Positions 33,401-40,718 of a stretch of 64,000 bases of DNA are shown here, one piece after another (within the stretch, counting starts at the first letter, position 1; each line of letters starts with the position of its first letter). Origin of the DNA: Roseburia sp. (GTDB taxonomy: Bacteria; Bacillota; Clostridia; Lachnospirales; Lachnospiraceae); assembly GCA_022771695.1 (NCBI GenBank), contig JALEKJ010000020.1:1-64000 (forward strand), read 5' to 3'. The notes beneath the pieces are model-generated. The model was not told the origin of the DNA. It was given only the letters and a program-made list of their open reading frames with translations, and did not search any database. The position numbers and the translations under genes were made by a program.

Positions 33401-34698
33401 ATCTCGATCAGTATCAAGGTGATAAAGAAATCCAGATTATGTCTTATAAGATTCTGGATGAAGAACCATATGTGTATGCTCCGCAGAAGATGACAGCAGC
33501 AGAAGCTATGGATTATGACAAATCCGGTGGAAAGCTTGTCCGTATAGAGGGTAAGGTTGTGGATGTGCTGTACGATGCTGCAGGTACTGGTGTATCACAG
33601 TTCTGGATTGATGACGGAAGCGGAACAATCGGAAATGTATTCATTGATGGTTATATCTTATCTGCAACGACAGGTAAGAACGAATTGGCATCTATCGTAA
33701 AAGTAGGTGAGACTATTTCGGCAGTCGGTTTAGTATATGCACATCCGGAAGGAACCTCTGATATCCCGGTTACCTGTTTGAGAGTGCGTAACTGCGATGA
33801 AATCACAGCAGTGACACAGACAGGTGGAGATAATGGTGGAAATACTGACAGCGGAAATAACGACAGTGGAAGTACAAACATCTGGGGCTCAACAGTAGTG
33901 AACCCGGAACCAGATACAGCAAAGCCTGAGAGCAGTGGAAACAGGAACAAGCGCAATAATAAGAAAAACGCATACGCAGACAATGGGTTGCCAAAGAAGA
34001 ATAAAATCGTCGTAGAAAAAGAAGGCGATTGGAAAGCAGTTGCAGATTCCTTTGAGCAGATTGCAGATGGAGGTAAGATTTATCTGAATCTGGGCGATGA
34101 TACGATGCTGTCCGGTGGTGTCATTTCGTCAATGCGAGGTAAAGACATATACCTTGTAATCACACTTGAGAATGGTGTCGTATGGAGCATCTACGGAAAA
34201 GACATCGTGGAAGAAAAAATTGCGGATATGGATCTTGAGGTAGTATTACATACACACGAGATTCCGGAGGACCTGGTATCGTCTGTTGCCGGTGAAGGCT
34301 CCTCAATGCAGATGAGCTTGAAACATGATGGCACGTTTGGATTTAAGGCGTACCTGACAGTTAACGTAGGAGAAGAGTACGCAGATAGCCAGGCGAAACT
34401 GTATTATTATAATGAGGAATCCGGTGAATTGGAGCTTCAGTATACAGGAACGGTTGCGGCTGACGGTTCATTGGAGATGTTGTTTAGCCATGCATCAGAT
34501 TATGTCATTGTCCTCGAGCAGGTTGCATTGGCAGATGCGGATGCGGAGACTGAGGAAGCAGTAGACAGCGCAGAGACGACTGAAATAGAGGAACAGGAAG
34601 CTTCTATGAATATCGTTCCGATTGTAGTGATATTATTGCTGGTAGTAGCTGCAGTAGTGGCAGTGCTTTTCATTCGTAAGAAAAAGAGTGTGAAATAA
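27424..34698 (+). CDS. Giant membrane-anchored multidomain protein with a PHP phosphoesterase domain and OB folds
   Basis: A 2,424-residue exported protein. Order: signal peptide (1-35); beta domain; chitobiase-like sandwich (about 205-275); two homologous YhcR-type OB-fold modules (about 284-456 and 463-636); an NGNYVIWASAYNKALS module; a carbohydrate-binding-like sandwich (about 800-1015); two more chitobiase-like modules; a PHP domain (about 1190-1500) with metal motifs HSHTSYSDG, TDHSN and NHPG (CehA/McbA-like); an Ig-like part; a Rossmann-like part with VISAPARK and ENGGNVVICG; a third OB fold (about 1925-2110); a Gly/Asn/Ser linker; and a C-terminal helix followed by RKKK. There is no LPXTG. 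The start is ATG 27424 with AGGAGG eight bases upstream. It probably hydrolyses phosphoesters (nucleic acid or glycan-phosphate) at the cell surface. Confidence 0.85.
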   Translation: MKRKHQLKSMLALILAFVMCISGMPTTVTAAETGGEPISYGQVTSVDDITSGGSFVLAVQTDSGYLALDKAVSGKTEGVGITVDNGVVTSADAPTWTIASCGSGVSLHDGTNYLSYSSSTNFSTASEPYEWTVTATESGGFQFVAAATSATSTVRAIFYRAGDIKKFAPYAASNVPPEYNSNILVFKAGAASGGGTGAQTCASVKASVTPGAVDAGTNVELSCTTEGATIYYNTDNSDTYLTYSSAINITEATTIRAYASKEGMNNSNVATFAYTIKVPATLMTIAEARAAAVNTENIMVQGTVVFIDSKNVYVQDSTGAINLYFSSAPSGLNVGDVIKATGKRASYKGLEQLSGVAAYDKVDTVSAPSTTVTIADINADASIGALECTRVYIENAIVGEKTGDNTPLIQGGSTINLYKAPEVAGMEAGATVSLYAVVSDFNGYQLRVTSASDVTVQADGVSTIAEAKAAATGTENITVRGTVVLIDGTNIYVQDSTGGIDLYFSTAPTDLQIGDIIKATGKRASYKGLEELSGVTSYEKVISVNAPSKKVTIADIIADQETGVLESTRVYIENAVIGAVNTSGNTTLTQGDATINIYKIPELANITEGATVSLYAVISDFNGYQLRVASASDVTKISDGTPDEPTPDDGTVKNGNYVIWASAYNKALSSEYNGFYNKGVDVSLTGTQLSGYTNAEIWTVTHNDDDTYYISYGGQNLAMAANFSSLTLGEVNDKWVLKDAGDGKYYVKNVGRNNYIEWYSKNSNWSGYSTISSGSEGMFALTFTPAVKGYNTDSSVVETIAQWGGGGPYDATANASVVNGDKYVAGDQKDAKASFSVVANGVAGQPYQQQSSGTGGYNYYMGGTNIGKAAGDYMQFAVDTAGYGAMSLSFRLRATNAGPGSFQLQYSTDNGATFENFTTGEYSYAYTKYINNEPSEVTGSGAITDGVAATSKAAAQYVSFKFDVPQGAENAEKLLIRLVAGTTRADGGTGAVSGNIRIDSVVLSGSPIVDDSITGYVTVTPDGKEEDQAAGTELTMASATAGAVISYRFVDADGNGEWKTYEEAAKPALPATLPAILEVKASAAGKADSITRIFTYAAGSVSPVKMTPNGGGVYISGTSATVTLSCETQGATIYYQLNGEGDFVPYTEPLVLEKGFGKTVIKAYAVKEGFKDSAVVTRTFTERSSETYNIYFGQLHSHTSYSDGAGSAEDAYQHASQVKNLDFLAVTDHSNSFDNADSASISDGSMSTEWVEGHALAEQYTTEDFVGLFGYEMTWSNGLGHMNTFNTPGFQSRTQTEYKTYATALQNYYATLKTETDSISQFNHPGTTFGDFSDFAYYDEEIDELITIIEVGNGEGAIGSSGYFPSYEYYTRALDKGWHVAPTNNQDNHKGLWGDANTGRSVVLADSLSEDDIYDAMRNYRVYATEDNDLSIMYTLDDNIMGTIMDKSDVGDNVTLKVALTDPTDSSIGKVEVIVNGGLSIASKNVATASEVVNFTVPSDYSYYYIRVTEADGDIAVTAPVWVGEVEAVGISGLSTSSSLPVQNQALDLTLDLYNNESKDLEIESIEFTVDDKVIHTADLTNLTKVDKKSTASYTFSYTHDGLGQTNINATVKANLNGVEKVYKEVLKLTYVSPSMVSKVIVDGTHYNDYVTGYYGGNMGNFTAISADKMVEVTVVKDEITEEMLSDCGLLVISAPARKAGTATAGEYTASSFEDSFIEMVKKYVENGGNVVICGLADYQDKGASSADGHASAQLNKLLAAIGSTMRINDDEVYDPVNNGGQFYRLYPSVFNKDSRWTSGIVTSDDNPDNYQTYSQYSGCSVNPGNGTWLVKGFDTTYSVDSDKDGEGNTSEVETDDSYGYNIVVPRGEVVFLASEDTAYGGTVFAAGGVFLSDFEVKAELDNIWDLPYANRTIAENILDSIQKQLPLSTIAQMRAGNYNDVFRIQGYATAGRIEGNAFFDAMYIQDETGGITVFPIAEEGLKIGTKMEIVGYLDQYQGDKEIQIMSYKILDEEPYVYAPQKMTAAEAMDYDKSGGKLVRIEGKVVDVLYDAAGTGVSQFWIDDGSGTIGNVFIDGYILSATTGKNELASIVKVGETISAVGLVYAHPEGTSDIPVTCLRVRNCDEITAVTQTGGDNGGNTDSGNNDSGSTNIWGSTVVNPEPDTAKPESSGNRNKRNNKKNAYADNGLPKKNKIVVEKEGDWKAVADSFEQIADGGKIYLNLGDDTMLSGGVISSMRGKDIYLVITLENGVVWSIYGKDIVEEKIADMDLEVVLHTHEIPEDLVSSVAGEGSSMQMSLKHDGTFGFKAYLTVNVGEEYADSQAKLYYYNEESGELELQYTGTVAADGSLEMLFSHASDYVIVLEQVALADADAETEEAVDSAETTEIEEQEASMNIVPIVVILLLVVAAVVAVLFIRKKKSVK
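28273..29330 (+). repeat. Tandem OB-fold modules (internal gene duplication)
   Basis: Two ~175-codon units, beginning at about 28273 and 28810, share long runs such as KATGKRASYKGLE and SDFNGYQLRV at both protein and DNA level. This indicates a fairly recent duplication within the gene. Confidence 0.85.
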
Positions 34699-34714
34699 TT
34701 TAGGTGAAATAAGG

Positions 34715-35845
34715 ATGAATTGGAAGAAAAAAGGACTGTTTGCGGTGATTGCGGCTGTTTTGTTCGTAGCATTGCTTTACTATGCAAATTATGACAGACC
34801 GGTATATCATAGCAGCGACACGACCGGAATTGAATATGAAGTGGGACGTGTAGTTCGCGTTCTTGAGGATCGCACCGTAGTGGATGAGGCGACAGAGGGA
34901 ATCTGGCGCGGAAGCATGGATCTTGAGATAGAGATTCTTACGGGAAGATACAAAGGCGAGACGGCAGTTACGAGTAACTATTTTAGTTCACTGTATAATG
35001 TCAGGGTTCTGGATGGAGACAAGGTCTCCATCCGAATCGACACAGTAGGTGAGGGAGAATATCAGGTTTCCATCTACAATTATTATAGAGTACCACAGAT
35101 GATGGGCTGTATTTTGGTGTTTGTTTTATTGCTTGTAATAATTGGGGGCAAGAAGGGTGCTAAATCCGTGGCAGGATTACTGTTTACGATGGTGTGTATC
35201 ATATGGATTTTGTTGCCATTGACGCTAAAAGGTTATTCGGCGCTTGGAGTTACGATTCTTCTGATCCTTGTATGCAATTTCGTGACCTTCTTCTTAATTG
35301 ACGGAATTGGAACGAAGACGATTGTTGCCGCGGTAGGAAGTGTGTGCGGTGTGCTGGCGGGAGCCGTATTTTCTTTGATTGCACAGGCACTGATGTCGGT
35401 AACAACCTTCCAGATGGATGAGGCGGAAACTTTGATTCTGATTACCAGTACGACAGGATTAAAGCTGAAAGATTTGTTCTTATGCGGTATTTTGATTGCA
35501 TGTATGGGAGCGGTTATGGATGTCGCAATGAGTATTGCATCCGCAATCGCAGAGCTGCATGAAGTACAGCCGGGACTTAAGACCAAAGATTTGTTCCGCT
35601 CAGGAATGAATATTGGCAGAGATGCGATGGGAACCATGTCAAACACATTGATTCTGGCATTTGCCGGTAACTCCTTTAACATGATGCTGATGATTTATTC
35701 CTATGGAGTAAGCTTCCAGCAGTTGATGAATACCGATTTTATGGCAATCGAGGTGATTCGGAGCGTCGCCGGAAGCATCGGTATCGTCTGTACGGTTCCG
35801 TTCGTGGCATTTATTGCGGCCAATGTTTATGGAAGAAAAAAATAA
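34715..35845 (+). CDS. YibE/F-family membrane protein
   Basis: A 376-residue polytopic protein of the YibE/F family. It has one N-terminal helix, an extracellular beta domain (about 35-120) with GRVVRVLEDRT and GRYKGE, then about seven helices including GCILVFVLLLVIIGGKKG and the conserved GAVMDVAMSIASAIAELHE, quoted as GAVMDVAMSIASAIAE, followed by RDAMGTMSNTLILAFAG. The function of the family is unproven; it is often proposed to be a transporter. It lies 16 bases after the giant PHP protein and is probably co-transcribed. Taking up products made outside the cell is one possible job, but only inference. It is convergent with tmcAL. Confidence 0.88.
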   Translation: MNWKKKGLFAVIAAVLFVALLYYANYDRPVYHSSDTTGIEYEVGRVVRVLEDRTVVDEATEGIWRGSMDLEIEILTGRYKGETAVTSNYFSSLYNVRVLDGDKVSIRIDTVGEGEYQVSIYNYYRVPQMMGCILVFVLLLVIIGGKKGAKSVAGLLFTMVCIIWILLPLTLKGYSALGVTILLILVCNFVTFFLIDGIGTKTIVAAVGSVCGVLAGAVFSLIAQALMSVTTFQMDEAETLILITSTTGLKLKDLFLCGILIACMGAVMDVAMSIASAIAELHEVQPGLKTKDLFRSGMNIGRDAMGTMSNTLILAFAGNSFNMMLMIYSYGVSFQQLMNTDFMAIEVIRSVAGSIGIVCTVPFVAFIAANVYGRKK

Positions 35846-35851
35846 AAGACT

Positions 35852-37186
35852 TTATAATAAGACGATTTCACGTGTGTATTCACTGCGTGGAGTCGTCTTT
35901 TTTGCTGGATTTTGGGAGAGAACCTGGTCGTATAAATCGGCGGCAAAAATATCTTTTTCTAAAATTGACAGCGCTTCATTGGAAAGTACTGCAGAGGCAT
36001 CTGCAAGCTTGGAGATGACAGGTATGGCTGTACTTTTCTTCAATGTACCAAGCAGAGCTGAGGAGGTTCGTCGGAATCCTAAAATGCGCAGGTACGGAAC
36101 ATAATCCAGCTTTTTTCCATGCTGATAATCTGCATCCGTAATATCTAAGAGCAGATGTAACAGAATACGGCTGATACGGCTGTACGTAACATCACGGCTC
36201 TTATTTATAGCGCAGAATTTGGAAAAAGAAGAAAATTGATAGCGATTTTTTACAAAACGGTTTGCAATCTCTTCGCTGCAATCTGCAATACTTGCAAGTT
36301 TCTCTTTTTCCTGAATTAGGAGCAGATAACCAAGGATGGAAGAAAAGTCATCTGCCCATACGGCGGGTGCATTGCTCAGATACTCTGTGAGAACTGCGTG
36401 TGCAGATGCAGGCATAGTATGAGCAAGATTTGCGAGTTCGAGGGTATGGTCGTTTGCTGCAAGATGTTGTTCCGCCAATACGTTGCGTATCGCGGTGGCG
36501 GAAGCGGTTGGAGCACCGTAACAGGTATTCTTATGGTCGCGGGCTGCTTGAATCATCGTTTCATGATAGCCGGCACCTTCACGCTTGATTAAGTATGGGG
36601 TAAGTGAACTACCGCGCTTTCGGATTGCTTTTAGATACTCAACCGCAAGGATGTTATTTGGTTCATTCATTACAGCATCTAGCGTTTGGACAGTGTATTC
36701 GTTTGCAAATTTGGCAGAAATATGGTTGCCTGCGAGATAGTCGCAGACTGCCTTTGCCCGTGCTGCAGGAAACGAAGCACCTGCCTTTAAATAAGAGGAA
36801 AGTGCGTCTCGATATTCTTGTGGCTCTTCTGCGAGGAGGGAGGCAATTTGGGTAAGCAGAGGCAGGTTATCTGTCTCTGCACCAAAACAGATGCCATCCA
36901 CGCAGCCTATTTTCTCAAGCAGGGTGACTCCTGCCATGGCAAAGGATTCTGCGGAGGAGGTCGCCCAGAGGGCAGGAAGTTCGAGAACCAGGTCGGCTCC
37001 GCAAGAGAGGGCCATTTTGGTTCGCGCATACTTGTCAATGATGGCAGGAGTGCCGCGCTGTACAAAATCGCCACTCATTGCTACAACTACATAATCCGCA
37101 CTTGCTTTTTCGCGGATTCTTGCGATTTGATAGGCATGTCCGTTATGGAATGGATTGTATTCTGCGATAATGCCAATGACCTTCAT
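35852..37186 (-). CDS. tmcAL: tRNA(Met) cytidine acetate ligase
   Basis: A 444-residue protein of the YlbM/TmcAL family, which forms N4-acetylcytidine at the wobble position of elongator tRNA-Met from acetate and ATP. The nucleotidyltransferase start VIGIIAEYNPFHNGH carries the HxGH-type motif, and VVAMSGDFVQRGTPAI and the following KYARTKMAL are family signatures. AGGAGG lies four bases before the ATG on the minus strand. The C-terminal 25 codons overlap a terminator used by the convergent yibE/F gene. Acetate dependence makes the acetate kinase gene in the same window a metabolic neighbour, though not an operon partner. Confidence 0.94.
   Translation of the reverse strand: MKVIGIIAEYNPFHNGHAYQIARIREKASADYVVVAMSGDFVQRGTPAIIDKYARTKMALSCGADLVLELPALWATSSAESFAMAGVTLLEKIGCVDGICFGAETDNLPLLTQIASLLAEEPQEYRDALSSYLKAGASFPAARAKAVCDYLAGNHISAKFANEYTVQTLDAVMNEPNNILAVEYLKAIRKRGSSLTPYLIKREGAGYHETMIQAARDHKNTCYGAPTASATAIRNVLAEQHLAANDHTLELANLAHTMPASAHAVLTEYLSNAPAVWADDFSSILGYLLLIQEKEKLASIADCSEEIANRFVKNRYQFSSFSKFCAINKSRDVTYSRISRILLHLLLDITDADYQHGKKLDYVPYLRILGFRRTSSALLGTLKKSTAIPVISKLADASAVLSNEALSILEKDIFAADLYDQVLSQNPAKKTTPRSEYTREIVLL
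35859..35903 (+). terminator. Terminator located inside the 3' end of tmcAL
   Basis: Arms AAGACGA and TCGTCTT with an inner CACG/CGTG pairing, followed by TTTTTT on the plus strand. It ends the giant-protein/YibE-F transcript while its DNA also encodes the last residues of the minus-strand tmcAL. Confidence 0.75.
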
Positions 37187-37302
37187 AAAACCTCCTGTTA
37201 GCTGTTGCGAAACGATATCATGTCGCTAAAATTATATATAGGATATGTTATCACATCTATAGGAATCTATGCAATGAAGTACAAATAAAAACTACAAATG
37301 TA

Positions 37303-37331
37303 TTGCAGACAACAGAAATTTGTAGTAGAAT
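37303..37331 (+). promoter_or_regulatory. Promoter of the Tad-like locus
   Basis: TTGCAG (37303-37308), 17 bases, TAGAAT (37326-37331), followed by the first small membrane-protein gene. Confidence 0.6.
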
Positions 37332-37365
37332 GTGACTTGCTGTGCAAAAAAGAAGGGAGGTGAAT

Positions 37366-37551
37366 GTGGTGGAGCAGGTAATGAAGCATTATGGAAATGC
37401 TATTTTGGCGGCTGTAACTTTACTATTGCTTGGAGCGATTATCTATGCTGCATTGTCGGGAGACGGCTATGTGGCAGATCAGTTTGAAGCATCGTTGAAA
37501 GGATTTTTTGAGCAGATGAATACGGTTGCGGGTATGGCTTCAGCGTCATAG
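37366..37551 (+). CDS. Small pilin-like membrane protein 1 of the Tad-like locus
   Basis: About 61 residues, starting at GTG 37366 (or GTG 37369), because GGGAGGTG lies just upstream; the track's ATG at 37342 has no ribosome site. The protein has a short charged head (EQVMKHYG), one long hydrophobic helix (NAILAAVTLLLLGAIIYAAL), then an amphipathic tail with FEASLKGFFEQMN. The head-helix layout is shared with the small proteins at 40596, 40719 and 40873. It resembles a Flp-type pilin in size and hydrophobic N-terminus, but lacks the G-x4-E-Y processing motif. It is the first gene of the locus, directly before the ATPase, the place a major pilin gene often takes. Confidence 0.7.
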   Translation: MVEQVMKHYGNAILAAVTLLLLGAIIYAALSGDGYVADQFEASLKGFFEQMNTVAGMASAS

Positions 37552-37565
37552 TTGTTGAATTTGTC

Positions 37566-37587
37566 CCCCGGCGGTAATGCGTCGGGG
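37566..37587 (+). other. Intercistronic hairpin before the secretion ATPase gene
   Basis: CCCCGGCG-GTAATG-CGTCGGGG forms an 8-pair stem (one G-T) between small protein 1 and the ATPase gene, with no T-run. Such a site could raise the first gene's expression relative to the rest by protecting its mRNA, as often seen for major pilins. Confidence 0.6.
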
Positions 37588-37602
37588 AAATTTGGAGGAT
37601 GC

Positions 37603-38667
37603 ATGAGTGAATTAATGAAATTTGAACCAACCCCGGAACAGTTTGGGGTTTTGTGGAAATATATTAGTAATCCGAATGTAACCGATGTTGATTATAATGG
37701 CTCAAAGCTTTGGATTACTGATTTTAAAAAAGGAAGATATGAGGCGGAGGAAACACTGACGGAACAGTTCATAAACTCATTTACGCATGTGATAGCAAAT
37801 TGTGTAAATAAGCAGTTTAATAATGCAAATAAAGTATTGGAAGCGGATACAAAGGAGTTGCGAATTAGTATTATTCACAATTCAGCGGCCGCCTCAGGAA
37901 TCAGCATATGTATACGAAAATCGCCATGTGTGATTCGTAACACAATGAAAGGAATGATAGAAGAGAATTATTGCTCCAAAGAAATTTTAAGTTTGCTGAT
38001 TAATTGTGTGTCAGCAAAGATGAATTTTGTTTTTTGCGGTGAGCCGGGGTGCGGTAAGACAGAATGCGCAAAATTTTTCATGCAGTTTATACCGAAGGAA
38101 GAGCGCGTGATTACGATTGAGGATTCGCTGGAAATTCATTATCCGGAAATCAATCCGGGAGCAGATGCGGTGGAATTGCGAATTGGAGCAGGCTTTAGCT
38201 ATACAGATGCAATCAAGGCATGCTTGCGGCAGAATCCCAAATGGTTGGTGCTGTCAGAGGCGAGATCGGTAGAAGTGACATCGTTACTGGAACAATGGAG
38301 TACGGGCGTCAACGGCTTTACGACAATTCATTTAGATGATCTTCGGAAGCTACCGGATCGAATTCAGAATATGATGGATAGTACATTTGATGCAGATAGA
38401 ATGGAGAATCGAATTTATCGGTATGTGAATGTGGGAATCTTGATTCGCAGGGTGGAAGAAGCAGATGGGAGGATGTGGAGATACATAGATCAGTTGTGCT
38501 TTTATAGCAGGGAAAACCAGAAAAATCGCATCTATATGATTGTCAAAGACGGCGAAGTGATTTCCAAGGAGCTGCCGGAGGGGATTCGGAAGAAAATGAA
38601 ATATGTGGGAATTGAAGATCCGTTTTGTTGTTGTAATTTTGCGAAATACATACAGGAAGGTAAATAG
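37603..38667 (+). CDS. Type II/IV secretion-type ATPase, TadA/CpaF-like
   Basis: A 354-residue cytosolic ATPase of the VirB11/TadA family. Walker A is GEPGCGKTECAK, the Asp box is ITIEDSLEIHY, a divergent Walker B is WLVLSEARSVEV (normally GEVRG), and the His-box-like segment is GVNGFTTIHLDD. The N-terminal ~150 residues form the usual alpha/beta cap (MKFEPTPEQFGVLW). It is shorter than most TadA proteins. ATG 37603 with TTGGAGGA is the start, not the track's 37552. It would power pilus assembly or secretion with the membrane protein encoded next. The altered Walker B/His region is odd for the family. Confidence 0.88.
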   Translation: MSELMKFEPTPEQFGVLWKYISNPNVTDVDYNGSKLWITDFKKGRYEAEETLTEQFINSFTHVIANCVNKQFNNANKVLEADTKELRISIIHNSAAASGISICIRKSPCVIRNTMKGMIEENYCSKEILSLLINCVSAKMNFVFCGEPGCGKTECAKFFMQFIPKEERVITIEDSLEIHYPEINPGADAVELRIGAGFSYTDAIKACLRQNPKWLVLSEARSVEVTSLLEQWSTGVNGFTTIHLDDLRKLPDRIQNMMDSTFDADRMENRIYRYVNVGILIRRVEEADGRMWRYIDQLCFYSRENQKNRIYMIVKDGEVISKELPEGIRKKMKYVGIEDPFCCCNFAKYIQEGK

Positions 38668-38681
38668 AGGAGAGAATACAA

Positions 38682-40241
38682 ATGATAAAGATAGGAAAGG
38701 AAAAGAAGGAAAAAGGCATGTTTTGGAAATTATCACTGCTGAATCCGAAGAATCTGGCGCACGAAGTGCATGTTTACGGATATGACTTTTCATGGAAAAT
38801 ACATGTATTTTTGCTGTTGTGCTCTTTGATTGGAATTAGCGCAGTAGGCTTACTGTTTGAGCTAAAGCCGACATACTTTTTTTGTGTTATTGTGTGTGTG
38901 ATAATAGTACTTCCGATGCTTACTGTATTGTCATATAAACGAATGTATGAGCAGAAGCGTTTTTCCGATTTGGTAACCTATATGGAGCAGATGCTATATT
39001 CTTTTCAAAAAAGTGGGAAGATTAAGCTGGCATTGATGGAAACGAGAGAATTGTTTGATGAGGGCAGGATGCGTGCAGTTATTGACAGGGTAATTGACTA
39101 TCTGCAAAACGGAAATGCGAGAACGGAAAATGGTGTTTTGCGTGAAGCATTGGAAATTGTGGAAGAACATTATGAGTGCACGAAGCTTCGGACAGTACAT
39201 GAACTTTTGATTAGCAGTGAGGAATACGGCGGGGATGCGCAGGATTCCATCCGACTTGTTTTGAGTGACTTAGAATTATGGAAGCGTCGTGGATATAAAT
39301 TACAGGCAAGAAAAAAGGCAAGTCACACAGATAATATTATCTCCATTGCAGTGGCAACTGGTTTTTGTGCAGTCGCATTATATGTTTTAGATGCGATGAG
39401 GAATGTGTTCCCAAAAGCGACGGCAACCGGGTCTATTTTTCAGGTAGAGATGATACAGTTGTCCTCTCTGCTGTTTGTGCTGTATATGCTATACGTTTTG
39501 ACAAAAAGCCAGAATATGATGGCAATGAATTGGCTGCAATCGGAGAATCTACATAAAAAAGAGCTTATATTGGAGAGTTATAAGGCGGTGACAGACTATG
39601 ATGAGGCAAGAGAGAGGAAGAAAAGCCTATTGTGGTCCGTGCCTTTTTTTGTTGGAGCAATTATTGCATTTTGTTTTTCGCATCGATGGCTGGGTGTATG
39701 TATGGTTGCAATCAGTGTGTTTATGCTTTTCCAACATAAAATCGGATATAAACTGGCGCGAAAAGATGTGAATGAAGAATTGTATTTCGCGCTGCCACAA
39801 TGGTTTATGGAGATTGCATTGCTTTTGCAGAGTAATAATGTACAAGTGTCACTGGTAAAGTCGATGCAGGTGGCTCCGGCAATCTTGCAGGGGGAATTGC
39901 AACGCCTTATGGAACGATTGGAAAAGGCACCGGAACAATTAAAATCGTATGTTGATTTTTGCAAAGAGTTTGATGTACCGGAGGTAGAGAGCTGTATGAA
40001 GATGCTGCATGCGATGGCGGAATCTGGAACAGGAAATGCAAAAATCCAGCTTACCAATCTGGTGCGGCGTGTGAATGAGATGCAGGATATGGCGGATGGT
40101 ATTCGCGATGAGCATATGGCATTTAGAGCAAAAGCAATTTTTTCATATCCGATTTTTGCATGTACTGCAAAGCTGTTGGTTGATCTTTCGGTTGGAATGA
40201 TTTTTATGTTTCAAATGCTTGGCAACATGGGAGGTGTGTAG
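38682..40241 (+). CDS. Fused TadB/TadC-like platform membrane protein
   Basis: A 519-residue polytopic protein with two type II secretion F-like halves. The first half has a pair of helices near residues 40-90, a cytoplasmic helical domain (RFSDLVTYMEQMLYSF), then helices near 225-275. The second half has helices near 310-350, a second cytoplasmic domain (ALPQWFMEIALLLQSNNVQV), and a final helix near 490-515. In typical Tad systems these halves are two genes (tadB and tadC); here they are one. GAGGAGAG precedes ATG 38682. It is expected to bind the ATPase and form the assembly platform. Family membership is judged from layout and the paired helical domains. Confidence 0.82.
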   Translation: MIKIGKEKKEKGMFWKLSLLNPKNLAHEVHVYGYDFSWKIHVFLLLCSLIGISAVGLLFELKPTYFFCVIVCVIIVLPMLTVLSYKRMYEQKRFSDLVTYMEQMLYSFQKSGKIKLALMETRELFDEGRMRAVIDRVIDYLQNGNARTENGVLREALEIVEEHYECTKLRTVHELLISSEEYGGDAQDSIRLVLSDLELWKRRGYKLQARKKASHTDNIISIAVATGFCAVALYVLDAMRNVFPKATATGSIFQVEMIQLSSLLFVLYMLYVLTKSQNMMAMNWLQSENLHKKELILESYKAVTDYDEARERKKSLLWSVPFFVGAIIAFCFSHRWLGVCMVAISVFMLFQHKIGYKLARKDVNEELYFALPQWFMEIALLLQSNNVQVSLVKSMQVAPAILQGELQRLMERLEKAPEQLKSYVDFCKEFDVPEVESCMKMLHAMAESGTGNAKIQLTNLVRRVNEMQDMADGIRDEHMAFRAKAIFSYPIFACTAKLLVDLSVGMIFMFQMLGNMGGV

Positions 40242-40242
40242 G

Positions 40243-40578
40243 ATGAAAAATATTATTACTACCTATGGAATATTGCTTGTTCTGCTGTGTAATATCTTGA
40301 TATGTGTGCAGTTGGTAACTGCAAGTGGACAGGCGGCGGCAGCACGAGAATACAAGGCGGATGTGATTGCAGAGATCGAAAATAGTAACTTTAATCCGAA
40401 TGTGATTGAATCCTGTAAGAGGCAGGCTGCTACAGCAGGATATACGTTGGATGTACATGCATGTACCTATGATGAGATGGGAGATATACAGACGGCAGAG
40501 GTTATATTGGAGTATTCTTATGCAATGCCTATTTTTGGAATTTCAGATAAGAAAATGACAAGAGGGATTGCACGCTGA
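40243..40578 (+). CDS. Pilin-like (TadE-type) membrane protein
   Basis: A 111-residue protein with a short head (MKNIITTYG), one hydrophobic helix (residues 10-32), then an extracytoplasmic part (residues 35-111) with VILEYSYAMPIFGIS near the end, a Tyr-rich strand pattern seen in TadE/DUF4320-like minor pilins. One Cys pair (SCKRQ and HACTY) could form a disulfide. The start is ATG 40243 with GGGAGGTG, overlapping the stop of the platform gene closely; the track's 40219 is inside that gene. The family assignment is tentative, but the order ATPase, platform, single-helix pilin-like protein is the normal Tad order. Confidence 0.65.
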   Translation: MKNIITTYGILLVLLCNILICVQLVTASGQAAAAREYKADVIAEIENSNFNPNVIESCKRQAATAGYTLDVHACTYDEMGDIQTAEVILEYSYAMPIFGISDKKMTRGIAR

Positions 40579-40595
40579 TAAGAAAGAGGAGAGAG

Positions 40596-40703
40596 ATGGA
40601 ACTTATAATAGAAGAAATTGGAGTCGCATTGTTAGGATTGGTGGCTGGCAGTGCTGTAATATATATGTTTATGCAACTTTTGGATTATGCGACTGCCTTT
40701 TAG
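40596..40703 (+). CDS. Very small membrane protein 2 (35 residues) of the Tad-like locus
   Basis: Too short for the ORF track, which instead shows a different-frame ORF here. The frame reads MELIIEEIGVALLGLVAGSA then a second hydrophobic run to DYATAF. GAGGAGAG lies just before the ATG. The acidic head, Gly at position 9 and hydrophobic helix follow the same pattern as small proteins 1, 3 and 4. Tight packing (17 bases after the previous gene, 15 before the next) supports it as a real member of the operon. Function unknown; a minor pilin or assembly subunit is the natural inference. Confidence 0.62.
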   Translation: MELIIEEIGVALLGLVAGSAVIYMFMQLLDYATAF

Positions 40704-40718
40704 TAATTTGGAGGATGT

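Noticed and set aside
36398-37201. Several plus-strand ORFs opposite tmcAL
   Set aside because: They lie antisense to a well-conserved gene, overlap each other and have no ribosome sites.
37366-37551. Calling the first small protein of the Tad-like locus a Flp pilin
   Set aside because: Size and helix fit, but the Gly-x4-Glu-Tyr prepilin motif is missing and no prepilin peptidase gene is present.
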